64,000 bases of DNA from M0108 sp937862735. Its GTDB lineage: Bacteria > Pseudomonadota > Gammaproteobacteria > Chromatiales > Chromatiaceae. The stretch is taken from the NCBI GenBank assembly GCA_937862735.1, contig CALMDH010000330.1:77575-141574 (forward strand), read 5' to 3'. This document shows positions 38,021 to 46,461 of the stretch, piece by piece. Under the pieces are notes generated by a model. The model was given only the letters and a program-made list of their open reading frames with translations. It was not told the DNA's origin and made no database searches. Positions within the stretch are counted from its first letter, which is position 1. Each line of letters starts with the position of its first letter. Made by a program: the position numbers and the translations under genes.

Positions 38021-38850
38021 CCGCGGAGACACGGGTGACGCCCTCTCCAGCGGATGAGGCGGCCACGGCCACGCCGGTAAGCATTTCTCAGGTGGAGGCA
38101 GTTGATCCGAAGGCATCAACGCTGAGCCCTGAGCGAGCGTCGCCTGACCCCAGCGGGCCAACCCCAATCCCGGCGGCCCCCATCCTGGTGGAATTTCGCC
38201 AGGTGACCAAGGTCTACGGCCGGGGCGTGGCGGCCATGCGCGCCCTGGATGGCGTGGACCTGCGCATCCGCGCCGGGGAGTTCGTCGCCGTCATGGGCCC
38301 CAGCGGCTCCGGCAAGTCCACCGCCATGAACATCCTCGGCTGCCTGGACACCCCCAGCGGCGGCTCCTACCTGTTCCAGGGCACCCCTGTCGAGTCCCTC
38401 AGCCGCGACCAGCGCGCCCGTCTGCGGCGCACCTACCTGGGCTTCGTCTTCCAGGGCTTCAACCTCCTCAACCGCACCTCGGCCCTGGAAAACGTGGAAC
38501 TGCCGCTGATCTATCGCCACGTCCCCGCCGCCGCGCGCCGCGCCCGCGCCCGGGCCGCCCTCGGCCTGGTGGGTCTCGCCGGCTGGGAGGACCATACCCC
38601 CGGCGAACTCTCCGGTGGTCAACAACAGCGGGTCGCCATCGCCCGCGCCATCGTCACCCAGCCCAGCCTGCTGCTGGCGGACGAACCCACCGGCAACCTC
38701 GACAGCGCCCGCGGCCACGAGATCATGGCCCTGCTCACCGGGCTCAACCGGGACCAGGCCATCACCATCCTCATGGTCACCCACGAGCCGGAGATGGCCG
38801 CCTACGCCCACCGGGTCATCCACTTCCGCGACGGCCGGGTGACGGAGTAA
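38017..38850 (+). CDS. MacB-type ABC transporter ATP-binding protein
   Basis: 277 residues. It is a LolD/MacB-type ATPase: VTKVYGRGVAAMRALDGVDL, Walker A MGPSGSGKSTAMNIL, FVFQGFNLLNRTSALENVEL, signature LSGGQQQRVAIARAI, Walker B LLLADEPTGNLD. About 50 low-complexity residues precede the domain, encoded from the ATGA overlap with the adaptor gene. In E. coli MacB the ATPase and permease are one chain; here they are separate genes 6 bases apart. It powers the efflux complex. Confidence 0.92.
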   Translation: MTAETRVTPSPADEAATATPVSISQVEAVDPKASTLSPERASPDPSGPTPIPAAPILVEFRQVTKVYGRGVAAMRALDGVDLRIRAGEFVAVMGPSGSGKSTAMNILGCLDTPSGGSYLFQGTPVESLSRDQRARLRRTYLGFVFQGFNLLNRTSALENVELPLIYRHVPAAARRARARAALGLVGLAGWEDHTPGELSGGQQQRVAIARAIVTQPSLLLADEPTGNLDSARGHEIMALLTGLNRDQAITILMVTHEPEMAAYAHRVIHFRDGRVTE

Positions 38851-38855
38851 CGCCC

Positions 38856-40061
38856 ATGCTGTGGAATGCCTTTCTGCTCGCCCTGCGGGAGATCCGCCGC
38901 AACGTCCTGCGCTCCTTCCTCACCATCCTCGGGGTGGTGATCGGCGTCGCGGCGGTCATCGTCATGGTCACCCTGGGCGGTGGCGCCACCCGGGCGGTGG
39001 CGACCCAGATCGAGTCCATGGGCACCAATCTGCTCATGATCCGCATGGGGCAACGCATGGGCCCCGGCTCCGGGATCGGCGTCCCGCCCTTCGATATCGA
39101 GGACGCCGTCGCCCTGCAGCGGCAGATCCCCAGCATCCGCGTCCTGGCGCCCTCCGCCAACCAGACCGCCACCGCCGTCGCCGGCAACAACAGTTGGGCG
39201 ACGTCCGTCACCGGCACCGACAACCGCTACCTGGACGTGCGCAACTGGCCCCTGGCCGCGGGTCGCCTGTTCAGCGAGGGCGAACTGCGGGCCGGCAAGC
39301 CCGTGTGTCTGATTGGCGCCACCGTCCAGCGGGAGTTGTTCGGCAATCTGGACCCCGTCGGGGAAAACCTGCGGCTCAAGACCCTGTCCTGCCAGATCAT
39401 CGGCCTCCTGGCCACCAAGGGGCAGAGCAGCATGGGGCACGATCAGGACGATCTGGTCCTCATGCCCCTGCGCACCTTTCAGCGGCGCATCGCCGGCAAC
39501 CTGGACGTGACCCTGATCCAGGTCTCCATCCAGGAGGGGGCGTCCACCGAGGCAGCCAAGGCCGACATCGAGCGGCTGATGCGCGAGCGGCGCAAGATCG
39601 GCGCCGGGGAGCAGGACGACTTCAGCGTCCGCGACATGAAGGAGGTGACCGACATGCTCACCGGCACCACCCGCATCCTCACCACCCTGCTCAGCGCCGT
39701 GGCCGCCGTGAGCCTGTTGGTGGGGGGCATCGGCATCATGAACATCATGCTGGTCTCGGTGACGGAGCGCACCCGGGAGATCGGCATCCGCCTGGCCATC
39801 GGCGCCCTGGAGCGGGAGGTGCTGCTGCAATTCCTGGTCGAGGCGGTGGTGCTCTCCTCCCTGGGCGGCATCCTCGGCATCCTCCTCGCCCTGGTCGCCG
39901 CCGTGATCCTAGCCGACGTGCTTCAGGTGCCCTTCATCTTCAATGGCGGAATCGTCATTACCGCCTTCCTCTTCTCCGCCGCCGTGGGTATCGTCTTCGG
40001 CTACTTCCCCGCCCGCCGCGCCGCGCGGCTGGACCCGATCGAGGCCCTGCGGCGGGAATAA
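38856..40061 (+). CDS. MacB/FtsX-type ABC transporter permease
   Basis: 401 residues. Four membrane segments with a large periplasmic domain between the first and second. The family opening LALREIRRNVLRSFLTILGV is present, followed by IGVAAVIVMVTLGGGA, a periplasmic VTGTDNRYLDVRNWPLAAGR segment, then GGIGIMNIMLVSVTERTREI (family hallmark) and the closing FGYFPARRAARLDPIEALRR. It converts ATP-driven motion into efflux by the mechanotransmission used by MacB and LolCDE relatives. It is the last gene of the three-gene efflux operon. Confidence 0.93.
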   Translation: MLWNAFLLALREIRRNVLRSFLTILGVVIGVAAVIVMVTLGGGATRAVATQIESMGTNLLMIRMGQRMGPGSGIGVPPFDIEDAVALQRQIPSIRVLAPSANQTATAVAGNNSWATSVTGTDNRYLDVRNWPLAAGRLFSEGELRAGKPVCLIGATVQRELFGNLDPVGENLRLKTLSCQIIGLLATKGQSSMGHDQDDLVLMPLRTFQRRIAGNLDVTLIQVSIQEGASTEAAKADIERLMRERRKIGAGEQDDFSVRDMKEVTDMLTGTTRILTTLLSAVAAVSLLVGGIGIMNIMLVSVTERTREIGIRLAIGALEREVLLQFLVEAVVLSSLGGILGILLALVAAVILADVLQVPFIFNGGIVITAFLFSAAVGIVFGYFPARRAARLDPIEALRRE

Positions 40062-40178
40062 TCACCGACCCGCCGCATTGCCAACGATCGTCACCCGACG
40101 GCGGTTAGCACCCCAACCCGCCACGCTGGCGGCCACGAGGTCAATATCCCCGTCAGGATCCCTCCGGAGGCACAACCT

Positions 40179-42140
40179 TCATGTGCAGTCAATGGCCCTC
40201 CCGCCCCCGGTTTGTCTGGACCGCGCATGACGAAAGGCCCTGGCCGCATAGCGGCGCACCTGAGTGCCATGGCGCGCAAAAAGGGTTTTCATGGCCTCGG
40301 CAAAAACCGGGCGCAATTCCGGGGCGAGGCTAAAGCGGTCGTCGCTGAGAACCATGGCGACCTTCCCGCCGATGCTAGCCAGCCGCTCGCTCAAGACCTG
40401 AAGGAAACGCTCCAGATCGAGGTGGCGGTGCAGATGCAAGCCACCCAGATCGATGAACAAGAGGCCGCGCTCGGGATCATGGACCACCCGCTCCTCGAAG
40501 GGGAGTTCCAGCAGTTTGACCCGCAAGTGCATCGGGCTGGCGCGGAAGATCCGTTCATCCATGAGCCGCGGAGGTGCGGGCATCATGGGGACAAAGTCCA
40601 TCTGGTCGAGAATGTCCCGCTGGAGATCCACCCCCGGCGCGATCTCGATCAGCTCCAGCCCCTCCGGGACGAGACGGAAGACGCAGCGCTCGGTGATATA
40701 GAGCACCCGCTTGCCTTGAGCCGCCGCCACCGGGCCACTGAAGGTGCGATGCTCGACCTCCCTGACGAACTTACGCTGATGGCCTTCGGCCAGAATCCGC
40801 AGACCGGTCTGGTCGATGCTGATCTGCCGCTTCCCCGCGGTAAAGGTGCCGACGAAGACCACCTCCTGGGCGTTCTGGCTGATATTGATGAAACCACCCG
40901 CGCCCGCCAGTCGCGGACCAAACTGGGAGACGTTGAGGCTACCCTGGCGGTCGGCCTGGGCCAGACCGAGGAAGGCGATATCCAGCCCTCCCCCATCGTA
41001 GAAATCGAACTGACTGGGCTGATCGACGATGGCCTGGGTATTGATAGCGGCCCCGAAGCTCAGCCCCCCCGCAGGAATCCCCCCGATCACTCCCGGCTCG
41101 GCGGTTAGCGTGATGAGATCGAGGATATCCTCTTCCGTCGCCACTGCGGCGATGCCCTCGGGCATCCCGATGCCGAGGTTGACGACATCGTTGGCCGCCA
41201 ACTCCAGGGCTGCCCGGCGCGCGATGACCTTGCGCTCGTCCAGAGGCATGGGGGGAAGGGACGACAGCGGCACCCGGATCTCCCCGGCAAAGGCCGGGCT
41301 ATAGGGCTCGGCGAAGGTTTGGGGGTGATACTCGGGGCGCTCCGCCACCACCACGCAATCCACGAGAATGCCCGGGACCTTGACCAGGCGCGGGTGAAGG
41401 CTGTGGCGTTCGGCAATCCGCTCGACCTGGGCGATGACCAGCCCACCCGAGTTGTGCACCGCCATGGCAATGGCCTGCGCCTCCAGGGTGAGGGCCTCGC
41501 GCTCCATGGTGAGGTTGCCGTCCAGGTCGGCGGTAGTGCCACGGATAAAGCCGACATGGACCGGTAAGGCCGGGTAAAAGAGGTACTCCTGGCCGTCGAT
41601 CTCCAGTAGCCGCACCCGTTCCTGGCCGCAGGCCCGCGTCCGGTCGTTGAGTTTGCCGCCACCTTGACGGGGATCAACAAAGGTCCCCAGCCCAACCCGC
41701 GTCAGGGTCCCCGGCTTGCCGGCGGCGATGTCGCGAAACAGGTGGGAGATGACGCCCTGAGGAAGGTTCCAGGCCTCGATACGGTTGGCGCGGGCGAGTT
41801 CCTGCAGCTTGGGCACCAGTCCCCAGTGGCCACCGACCACCCGTCGCACCAGTCCCTCATGGGCGAGGTGATTCAGTCCCCGGTGATGACCGTCGCCCTG
41901 GCCGGCAGCATAGACCAGGGTCAGCCCACAGGGGTGGCCTATGCCTTGGGCATCGCGGGCCTGACTGTCCAGGAACCGCTGCTCCAGGGCCAGTGCCAGA
42001 TTTTCCGGAAAGCCGATACCGACAAATCCCCCCGTCGCCAAGGTATCGCCATCGCGAATGAGAGCAACCGCGTCCTGAGCGCTGACGACCTTACCGCTCA
42101 AGCCCAGAGGCACGGGTACAGAGAGAGTGACTTGGGTCAT
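40179..42140 (-). CDS. Acetate/3-ketoacid family CoA transferase with C-terminal extension
   Basis: 653 residues. Residues 1-290 and 300-525 are the fused alpha and beta domains of a family I CoA transferase: VSAQDAVALIRDGDTLATGG, GFVGIGFPENLALALE, VVNLGIGMPEGIAAVATEED, then LTAEPGVIGGIPAGGLSFGA with the catalytic Glu in EPGVIGG. YdiF/propionate-CoA-transferase-like proteins are about 520-530 residues. The extra 120 residues (LLFIDLGGLHLHRHLDLERF and after) form a separate small domain that I do not recognise. It moves CoA between short acyl acids; the precise substrates are unknown. The 117-base gap to the permease gene is empty. Confidence 0.88.
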   Translation of the reverse strand: MTQVTLSVPVPLGLSGKVVSAQDAVALIRDGDTLATGGFVGIGFPENLALALEQRFLDSQARDAQGIGHPCGLTLVYAAGQGDGHHRGLNHLAHEGLVRRVVGGHWGLVPKLQELARANRIEAWNLPQGVISHLFRDIAAGKPGTLTRVGLGTFVDPRQGGGKLNDRTRACGQERVRLLEIDGQEYLFYPALPVHVGFIRGTTADLDGNLTMEREALTLEAQAIAMAVHNSGGLVIAQVERIAERHSLHPRLVKVPGILVDCVVVAERPEYHPQTFAEPYSPAFAGEIRVPLSSLPPMPLDERKVIARRAALELAANDVVNLGIGMPEGIAAVATEEDILDLITLTAEPGVIGGIPAGGLSFGAAINTQAIVDQPSQFDFYDGGGLDIAFLGLAQADRQGSLNVSQFGPRLAGAGGFINISQNAQEVVFVGTFTAGKRQISIDQTGLRILAEGHQRKFVREVEHRTFSGPVAAAQGKRVLYITERCVFRLVPEGLELIEIAPGVDLQRDILDQMDFVPMMPAPPRLMDERIFRASPMHLRVKLLELPFEERVVHDPERGLLFIDLGGLHLHRHLDLERFLQVLSERLASIGGKVAMVLSDDRFSLAPELRPVFAEAMKTLFARHGTQVRRYAARAFRHARSRQTGGGRAIDCT

Positions 42141-42565
42141 TGCGAAGCGAGAGGGCTGACGTAAAGGGGGAGGCTAAGGTGTCGGCCTCTGGCGGTCGGA
42201 ACATCCCGCCGCGCGGCACACACCGGTCATCATTCCGCTCGGCATCCTTGGCGTCATACCGGGCCTGGTCGGCCCGCCGCACAGGCTGATCGATCGACTC
42301 AACTTCGGCGCCGAGATCGGGCACACCGATTATAGACACGATCACCAGAGGGTGTTCCGCGCCGCGCCAGGCCCGGCCGTTACCAAAACAGGCATGAGTC
42401 GCCGATGGCGCCCGCTCATGGCTCGTTGGGGAGCGAGGCGGACCATGCCATTACGCGTATTCTTAATCCCGCTCGGGGCATCTGACATCCTACTGCCCGC
42501 GGGATTCGCTCCCACTGCTCGACCCGGCAGAGGTCATCTTGCCACTCTCGGCCGGCCTGACAAAA

Positions 42566-42633
42566 ATATGGGTTAGTTTCGCAATTTGGCCTGTTTAGCG
42601 AGCCCCGCAGATATGGGTTCGTTTCGCAATTTG
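42566..42633 (+). repeat. Pair of 23-bp direct repeats
   Basis: ATATGGGTT-N-GTTTCGCAATTTG at 42566-42588 and again at 42611-42633, identical except for one base. They lie in the 603-base non-coding stretch 42141-42743, which shows no convincing gene. The sequence resembles a dispersed repeat rather than a coding remnant. Confidence 0.7.
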
Positions 42634-42743
42634 CCCATTTTTGGCGAGACCAGTTCTTCACCGGCCCCATCCCCTGCCGTTGAGATCGACCGCCAAGCCA
42701 CGTCTCATGCCTGGAACTATCTTACCGACCGCCGAGGAAACCC

Positions 42744-43529
42744 ATGGAAACTCCCTTGTCTTACTTCAATGCCGCCCTGGCCATGGCCGCCGAGGCCCAT
42801 CGGGGGCAGATCCGCAAAGGCACCGCCAATGCCCTGGGACTGCCGTTGCCCTATATCACCCACCCGGTGGCGGTAGCGACCCTGGTGCAGCGTTATGGCG
42901 GTGATGAGGACCAGATCATCGCCGCCCTGCTCCATGACGTGCTTGAGGATGGGGGACCGGCCTGGCGCGAGCCCATCCGCGCCGCCTTCGGCGCTGGCGT
43001 GCTGGCCCTGGTGGAGTTCTGTACTGACGGGGTGCCTGATGCCGCTGGCCACAAGCCGCCCTGGCGGGGGCGCAAGGAGGCCTATCTCGCCCACTTGCGG
43101 GCAGCCACGGGGCCTGGCCTCTTGGTTTCGGCCTGCGACAAGCTGACCAACCTTCAGGCCATCCTGCTCGATCTGACCGAAATCGGAGAGTCCGTCTGGG
43201 AGCGTTTTACCGCCGGCAAGGAGGGTTCCCTCTGGTACTACGCTAGTCTGGTCGACGCCTTTGCTGGCCGGGTGCCGCCCCCTTTGGAGCGGGCCTTGCG
43301 CCGGGATCTGGTGGAGGTCCAGGCAATCAGTCGCGGGCGGAACGCCCAAGACCTGGAAAGCGACATCAAGCTAGCACCGAACGCAAAAACCGGTAAAACG
43401 CATCACATGAGCGCATCACACAAGGGGGAGGAGGGAAAAACCAGCTGCCGTTACGCAGGCAACTTATTAATTCGGATGGGGAATTTGGTGGGCGATACTG
43501 GGATTGAACCAGTGACCCCTCCCGTGTGA
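42744..43529 (+). CDS. HD-domain hydrolase (RelA/SpoT-HD-like)
   Basis: 261 residues. The catalytic domain is in residues 1-190: ALAMAAEAHRGQIRKG, YITHPVAVATLVQRYGG (H of the metal site), IIAALLHDVLEDGG (HD motif) and SACDKLTNLQAILLDL. The layout is like the ppGpp-hydrolase HD domain of SpoT/Mesh1, without a synthetase. Residues beyond about 200 do not look conserved. The frame runs into the left tRNA-Val remnant of element 2, and the stop TGA at 43527-43529 is part of that remnant, so the last 13 residues are tRNA antisense sequence. The intact tRNA would give the same stop, so integration left the protein unchanged. Confidence 0.8.
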   Translation: METPLSYFNAALAMAAEAHRGQIRKGTANALGLPLPYITHPVAVATLVQRYGGDEDQIIAALLHDVLEDGGPAWREPIRAAFGAGVLALVEFCTDGVPDAAGHKPPWRGRKEAYLAHLRAATGPGLLVSACDKLTNLQAILLDLTEIGESVWERFTAGKEGSLWYYASLVDAFAGRVPPPLERALRRDLVEVQAISRGRNAQDLESDIKLAPNAKTGKTHHMSASHKGEEGKTSCRYAGNLLIRMGNLVGDTGIEPVTPPV

Positions 43530-43531
43530 AG
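43485..43531. other. attL of element 2 (47-bp tRNA-Val remnant)
   Basis: Identical to 51063-51109. It covers the CCA, acceptor, T-arm, variable region and anticodon stem of tRNA-Val on the minus strand and stops in the anticodon arm. It also supplies the stop codon of the HD gene. Confidence 0.92.
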
Positions 43532-43661
43532 AAATCGGGAAACGGTTTCTTACGCTACCAGCCCCTACCTGCCACCCCAGCTAACCGCCTTGATTCCTTG
43601 GCTGTTCTTGCCTTCCGGCTGGGAATAACCTACCATTTAGTACCAGAGAATCCCATCTCAA

Positions 43662-43684
43662 ATTCCACCTGAAATTCCACCTGA
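43662..43684. repeat. Tandem CCACCTGA repeat, candidate integrase arm sites (left)
   Basis: ATTCCACCTGA occurs twice, separated by one A. The same 23 bases occur at 50995-51017 just inside the other end. A further GAGGTGGA follows in inverted form at 43683-43690. Confidence 0.65.
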
Positions 43685-43696
43685 GGTGGAAAAGCA

Positions 43697-43740
43697 AAAC
43701 CCGGCTCCGCGCCAACGGAAAACCGGGTTTCTGACCACAA
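43697..43740. terminator. Terminator-like hairpin before the element 2 integrase
   Basis: AAACCCGG (43697-43704) pairs with CCGGGTTT (43733-43740) across 28 bases. There is a T run at the 3' end on the plus strand and an A-rich 5' side. It could end transcription coming from the HD gene or act as a control hairpin for the integrase, which starts 20 bases later. Confidence 0.45.
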
Positions 43741-43759
43741 CGATTGTGAGGCAATCGCC

Positions 43760-45094
43760 ATGGCTACCAATCAGTCTATCAGCCCCGCGAAAGGGCGCAA
43801 CCCGATCAAAACCGACCTTCAGCTCTCGAAGCTGCAACCGCCAGCGTCGGGCTACTACGATGTGCCCGTGGCCATCGCGCCGGGGATGGTGGTGCGCGTC
43901 TATGCCACCGGGACCAAGACCTACCGTTGGGACCGTGGCGCTGGCTACAAGCCCCGCATCATCAGCTACGGGTCTTACCCTACGGTCAACCTAAAGGCCG
44001 CCAGCGAGGAGCATGACAAGGTCAAGCAGCGCCACAAGGATGGCGTCGACCTGGCGATGGGCGGCGAGGTGCCCAAGACCGTGGCCGAACTGGCCGAACT
44101 GTTCTATCGGGATCGCGTCCTGCCCGTGCGCAAGGTGCCGGGGAACGTCAGGCGGACCCTGGACACGGACATTCTGCCCGCCCTGGGTCGACTGCGTTTG
44201 CGGTCAGTCACGACCTTGGCGATCCGGTCAATGGTGCGCAAGGTGGTTCTCCGTGGCGCGGAATCCCAAGCCGGGACGGTCCTGCAACACGTCAAGCAAC
44301 TCTTCCGGTATGGCGTCAGCATCGGTGCCCTGGACTACTCTCCGGCCGATTGCCTGGAACCGATGAACCTGGGTGTCGAGGACAACCGCCGCAGTCGCAA
44401 GTTGAGCGGCGAGGAGATCAAGCTGTTCCACGAGGGGCTTGACCGCTACACCGGCCTGTCACTGACGGTGCGTAATGCGCTCAAGCTGCTGCTGATCCTG
44501 GGTGTCCGGTCGGGCGAACTGCGCCAGGCCAAGTGGAGCGATCTGGATTGGCAGGAGAAGACCCTGACCATCCCCGTCGCCAACCAAAAGCTCAGCCCCC
44601 GTGCCGCCAAGACAGCTAAGCCGTTCGTGGTGCCCTTGCCCGATCAGGCCCTTGCCCTGCTGAAGGGGTTGCAGGGCGTTGATCCGGTCTGGATATGCCC
44701 CAGCCGGATACTGGAACGGGAACCGGCCGAGGGTGAGGATAAGGCCACCATAGGGGCCAAAGGTCCGGTCGATGACAAGGTGTTCGGTCATGCCGTGCGG
44801 CGTCTCCTAGACAAAGAGGTCGATGGGGTCAAGCTCCTGCCATTGGATGAGCCTTTTTGCCCGCATGATCTGCGCCGGACGTGCCGCACCGGGTTAAGCG
44901 CACTCAAGGTGCCGCCCCACATTGCCGAGCGGTGCCTGAATCATGCCCTGGGACGGATCGCGGAGACTTACGATCACCATGACTATCTTGATGAGCGCCG
45001 CGCGGCATTGCAGCGGTGGGCGGATCAGGTGGATCGATTCGTGAATCCTCCCGCCAACGTCGTCAGCCTGGTCAGCATGAGGGAGGCGGCATGA
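43760..45094 (+). CDS. Tyrosine recombinase/integrase of element 2
   Basis: 444 residues. The N-terminal arm-binding domain (YYDVPVAIAPGMVVRVYATG, IISYGSYPTVNLKAA) is followed by a core-binding domain and a catalytic domain with Arg250 (GVRSGELRQAKW), His369 and Arg372 (HDLRRTCRTGL), His395 (LNHALG) and Tyr404 (ETYDHH). It should integrate at the tRNA-Val 3' end. It sits at the end away from the intact tRNA, as in element 1. Its stop overlaps the next gene's ATG (ATGA), which is unusual for an integrase. Confidence 0.95.
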   Translation: MATNQSISPAKGRNPIKTDLQLSKLQPPASGYYDVPVAIAPGMVVRVYATGTKTYRWDRGAGYKPRIISYGSYPTVNLKAASEEHDKVKQRHKDGVDLAMGGEVPKTVAELAELFYRDRVLPVRKVPGNVRRTLDTDILPALGRLRLRSVTTLAIRSMVRKVVLRGAESQAGTVLQHVKQLFRYGVSIGALDYSPADCLEPMNLGVEDNRRSRKLSGEEIKLFHEGLDRYTGLSLTVRNALKLLLILGVRSGELRQAKWSDLDWQEKTLTIPVANQKLSPRAAKTAKPFVVPLPDQALALLKGLQGVDPVWICPSRILEREPAEGEDKATIGAKGPVDDKVFGHAVRRLLDKEVDGVKLLPLDEPFCPHDLRRTCRTGLSALKVPPHIAERCLNHALGRIAETYDHHDYLDERRAALQRWADQVDRFVNPPANVVSLVSMREAA

Positions 45095-45939
45095 GTCTGC
45101 GTCGTATCCCGAAGGCTGACGCTATCCCCTGGGTAGCGGTCCGCAAGATGCTGGCTGACCGCATGTTTGCCACGGAAGGCGAGGCGTGTCTGTGGGTCAC
45201 AGCGACCTTCAAGCTGCGCCCCTACCGGCGTGAACCGGATCAGGATGGTTGGCATATATGGTCATTCGATGAGTTTGCCGAGGCCAGGAGCGCCCAATGT
45301 AGACAGCTCCACACCACACCCTTTGCCCTGCTAAGCCAGTTCGCCTTCAGCCGGCGTGAGGTTGAAGTATTCACCCCAACTGCTATCGATAACACGATGG
45401 CGGTTGACTGGATGACCCTGCCTGACTATTACGACCTAAGCCAAGTAGAGGGAAACCCATCAGGCCGATTCGTGCCCTACCGCGCCGCCGTTGACTTACT
45501 GAGCAAGCAATCTGGTGTTGACCGTTCAGGCATTCGCTCGATGATTGATGGCAACAGCTACATCCGTACGTTCCACCCCGTCTGCTGGATACCAGACCCA
45601 CGGGACGAGGGTACCTATCTGACGGAATCAACCGTCATCAGGCTAGGTCTGGACCTAGGGCTTTCCTTTGAGACATGGGACGCGCTATCCAATGGCGAGG
45701 AGGCAGTTCAGGATCAGTCATCAAACCAGCAACCACAGTCTCAAGCAAAGGCTGGCCCGCCATTCAAGCCTTGGAATACCCTGGCAACCGAACTGGCGGT
45801 TCAGGGGGTAGCACAAGGCAAGCCCATAAAGGTAGCCATCACAGAAGCCATTGAACAAGCTCAACAGGAATATCCCGACGCGACGATACGTTACGCGACC
45901 ATAGAAAGAGGCGAACGAGAACGACGAAATAACCAATGA
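45091..45939 (+). CDS. Unknown protein translationally coupled to the element 2 integrase
   Basis: 282 residues, not recognised. The N-terminus IPWVAVRKMLADRMFATEGE may be a helical DNA-binding segment, and a basic patch (KLRPYRREPDQDGWHIWSFD) follows. The middle has VPYRAAVDLLSKQSGVDRSG, then a Gln-rich linker (about 215-230) and a helical C-terminus (AVQGVAQGKPIKVAITEAIE) ending in ERGERERRNNQ. The start overlaps the integrase stop by four bases, so the two proteins are made together. It may be a directionality factor or an integrase partner. A terminator follows 7 bases after its stop. Confidence 0.65.
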   Translation: MSLRRIPKADAIPWVAVRKMLADRMFATEGEACLWVTATFKLRPYRREPDQDGWHIWSFDEFAEARSAQCRQLHTTPFALLSQFAFSRREVEVFTPTAIDNTMAVDWMTLPDYYDLSQVEGNPSGRFVPYRAAVDLLSKQSGVDRSGIRSMIDGNSYIRTFHPVCWIPDPRDEGTYLTESTVIRLGLDLGLSFETWDALSNGEEAVQDQSSNQQPQSQAKAGPPFKPWNTLATELAVQGVAQGKPIKVAITEAIEQAQQEYPDATIRYATIERGERERRNNQ

Positions 45940-45945
45940 AATCAA

Positions 45946-45967
45946 GCCGCCTGCGGGCGGTTTTTTT
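45946..45967 (+). terminator. Intrinsic terminator after the integrase operon of element 2
   Basis: CCGCC-TGC-GGGCGG followed by seven T residues, 7 bases after the stop at 45939. Confidence 0.92.
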
Positions 45968-45997
45968 ATGCCCGCATGATTTGTAGTCGACCGGAAT

Positions 45998-46026
45998 AAT
46001 ACCGGGATAATCATTACCCCGGTATT
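45998..46026. promoter_or_regulatory. Operator-like inverted repeat before the AlpA-like gene of element 2
   Basis: AATACCGGG (45998-46006) and CCCGGTATT (46018-46026) are perfect inverted arms across 11 bases. Further CCCCGAATA and CCCCGG copies follow to 46042. It lies 77 bases before the AlpA-like start and is a likely repressor or AlpA binding site. Confidence 0.55.
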
Positions 46027-46102
46027 ACCCCGAATACCCCGGATGTAATAGGTTTTCGCCTGTTATATCGTCGTTCGCGTTGAAACCAACGGAGACAACC
46101 GA

Positions 46103-46300
46103 ATGACGAATTTTGCTGATGATCCGCTTGTGAGCCAGGCCGAGTTAAAAAGGCAGGCTGGCGGAATTTCCGACATGTCTGTATGGCGATGGCTGAAAAA
46201 GGGAATCCTGCCCCAGCCCATAAAAATCAACAATCGCAACTACTGGCGGCAGAGTCGGATCAACCAAGCCCTGACGCGGGTTGCCGGGATCAGCCAGTAA
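46103..46300 (+). CDS. AlpA/excisionase-like small regulator of element 2
   Basis: 65 residues. VSQAELKRQAGGISDMSVWR, WLKKGILPQPIKINNRNYWR, QSRINQALTRVAG is the winged-helix pattern of AlpA and Xis-like proteins. GGAG lies upstream of the ATG at 46103. It likely controls excision and replication genes. It precedes the replication gene by 161 bases, as the AlpA-like gene of element 1 precedes its replication module. Confidence 0.75.
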   Translation: MTNFADDPLVSQAELKRQAGGISDMSVWRWLKKGILPQPIKINNRNYWRQSRINQALTRVAGISQ

Positions 46301-46461
46301 AGGGAGGTGCGCAGAATGAAGCAGGAAAGCAATAGAAATGCCCGCAGAGGCGCGACACACTGCGGGCATAGGGTGGATAGCAGGAAGCCATCTCATTATA
46401 TGGCGAAGCTGTTGAATCAGCCAAGAATTTGGATCGCCATGCGGAACGGAGGGCTCCGGAG

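Noticed and set aside
43485..43531. A second tRNA-Val gene
   Set aside because: It is only the 3' 47 bases; the D-arm and 5' acceptor strand are missing. It is the attachment remnant.
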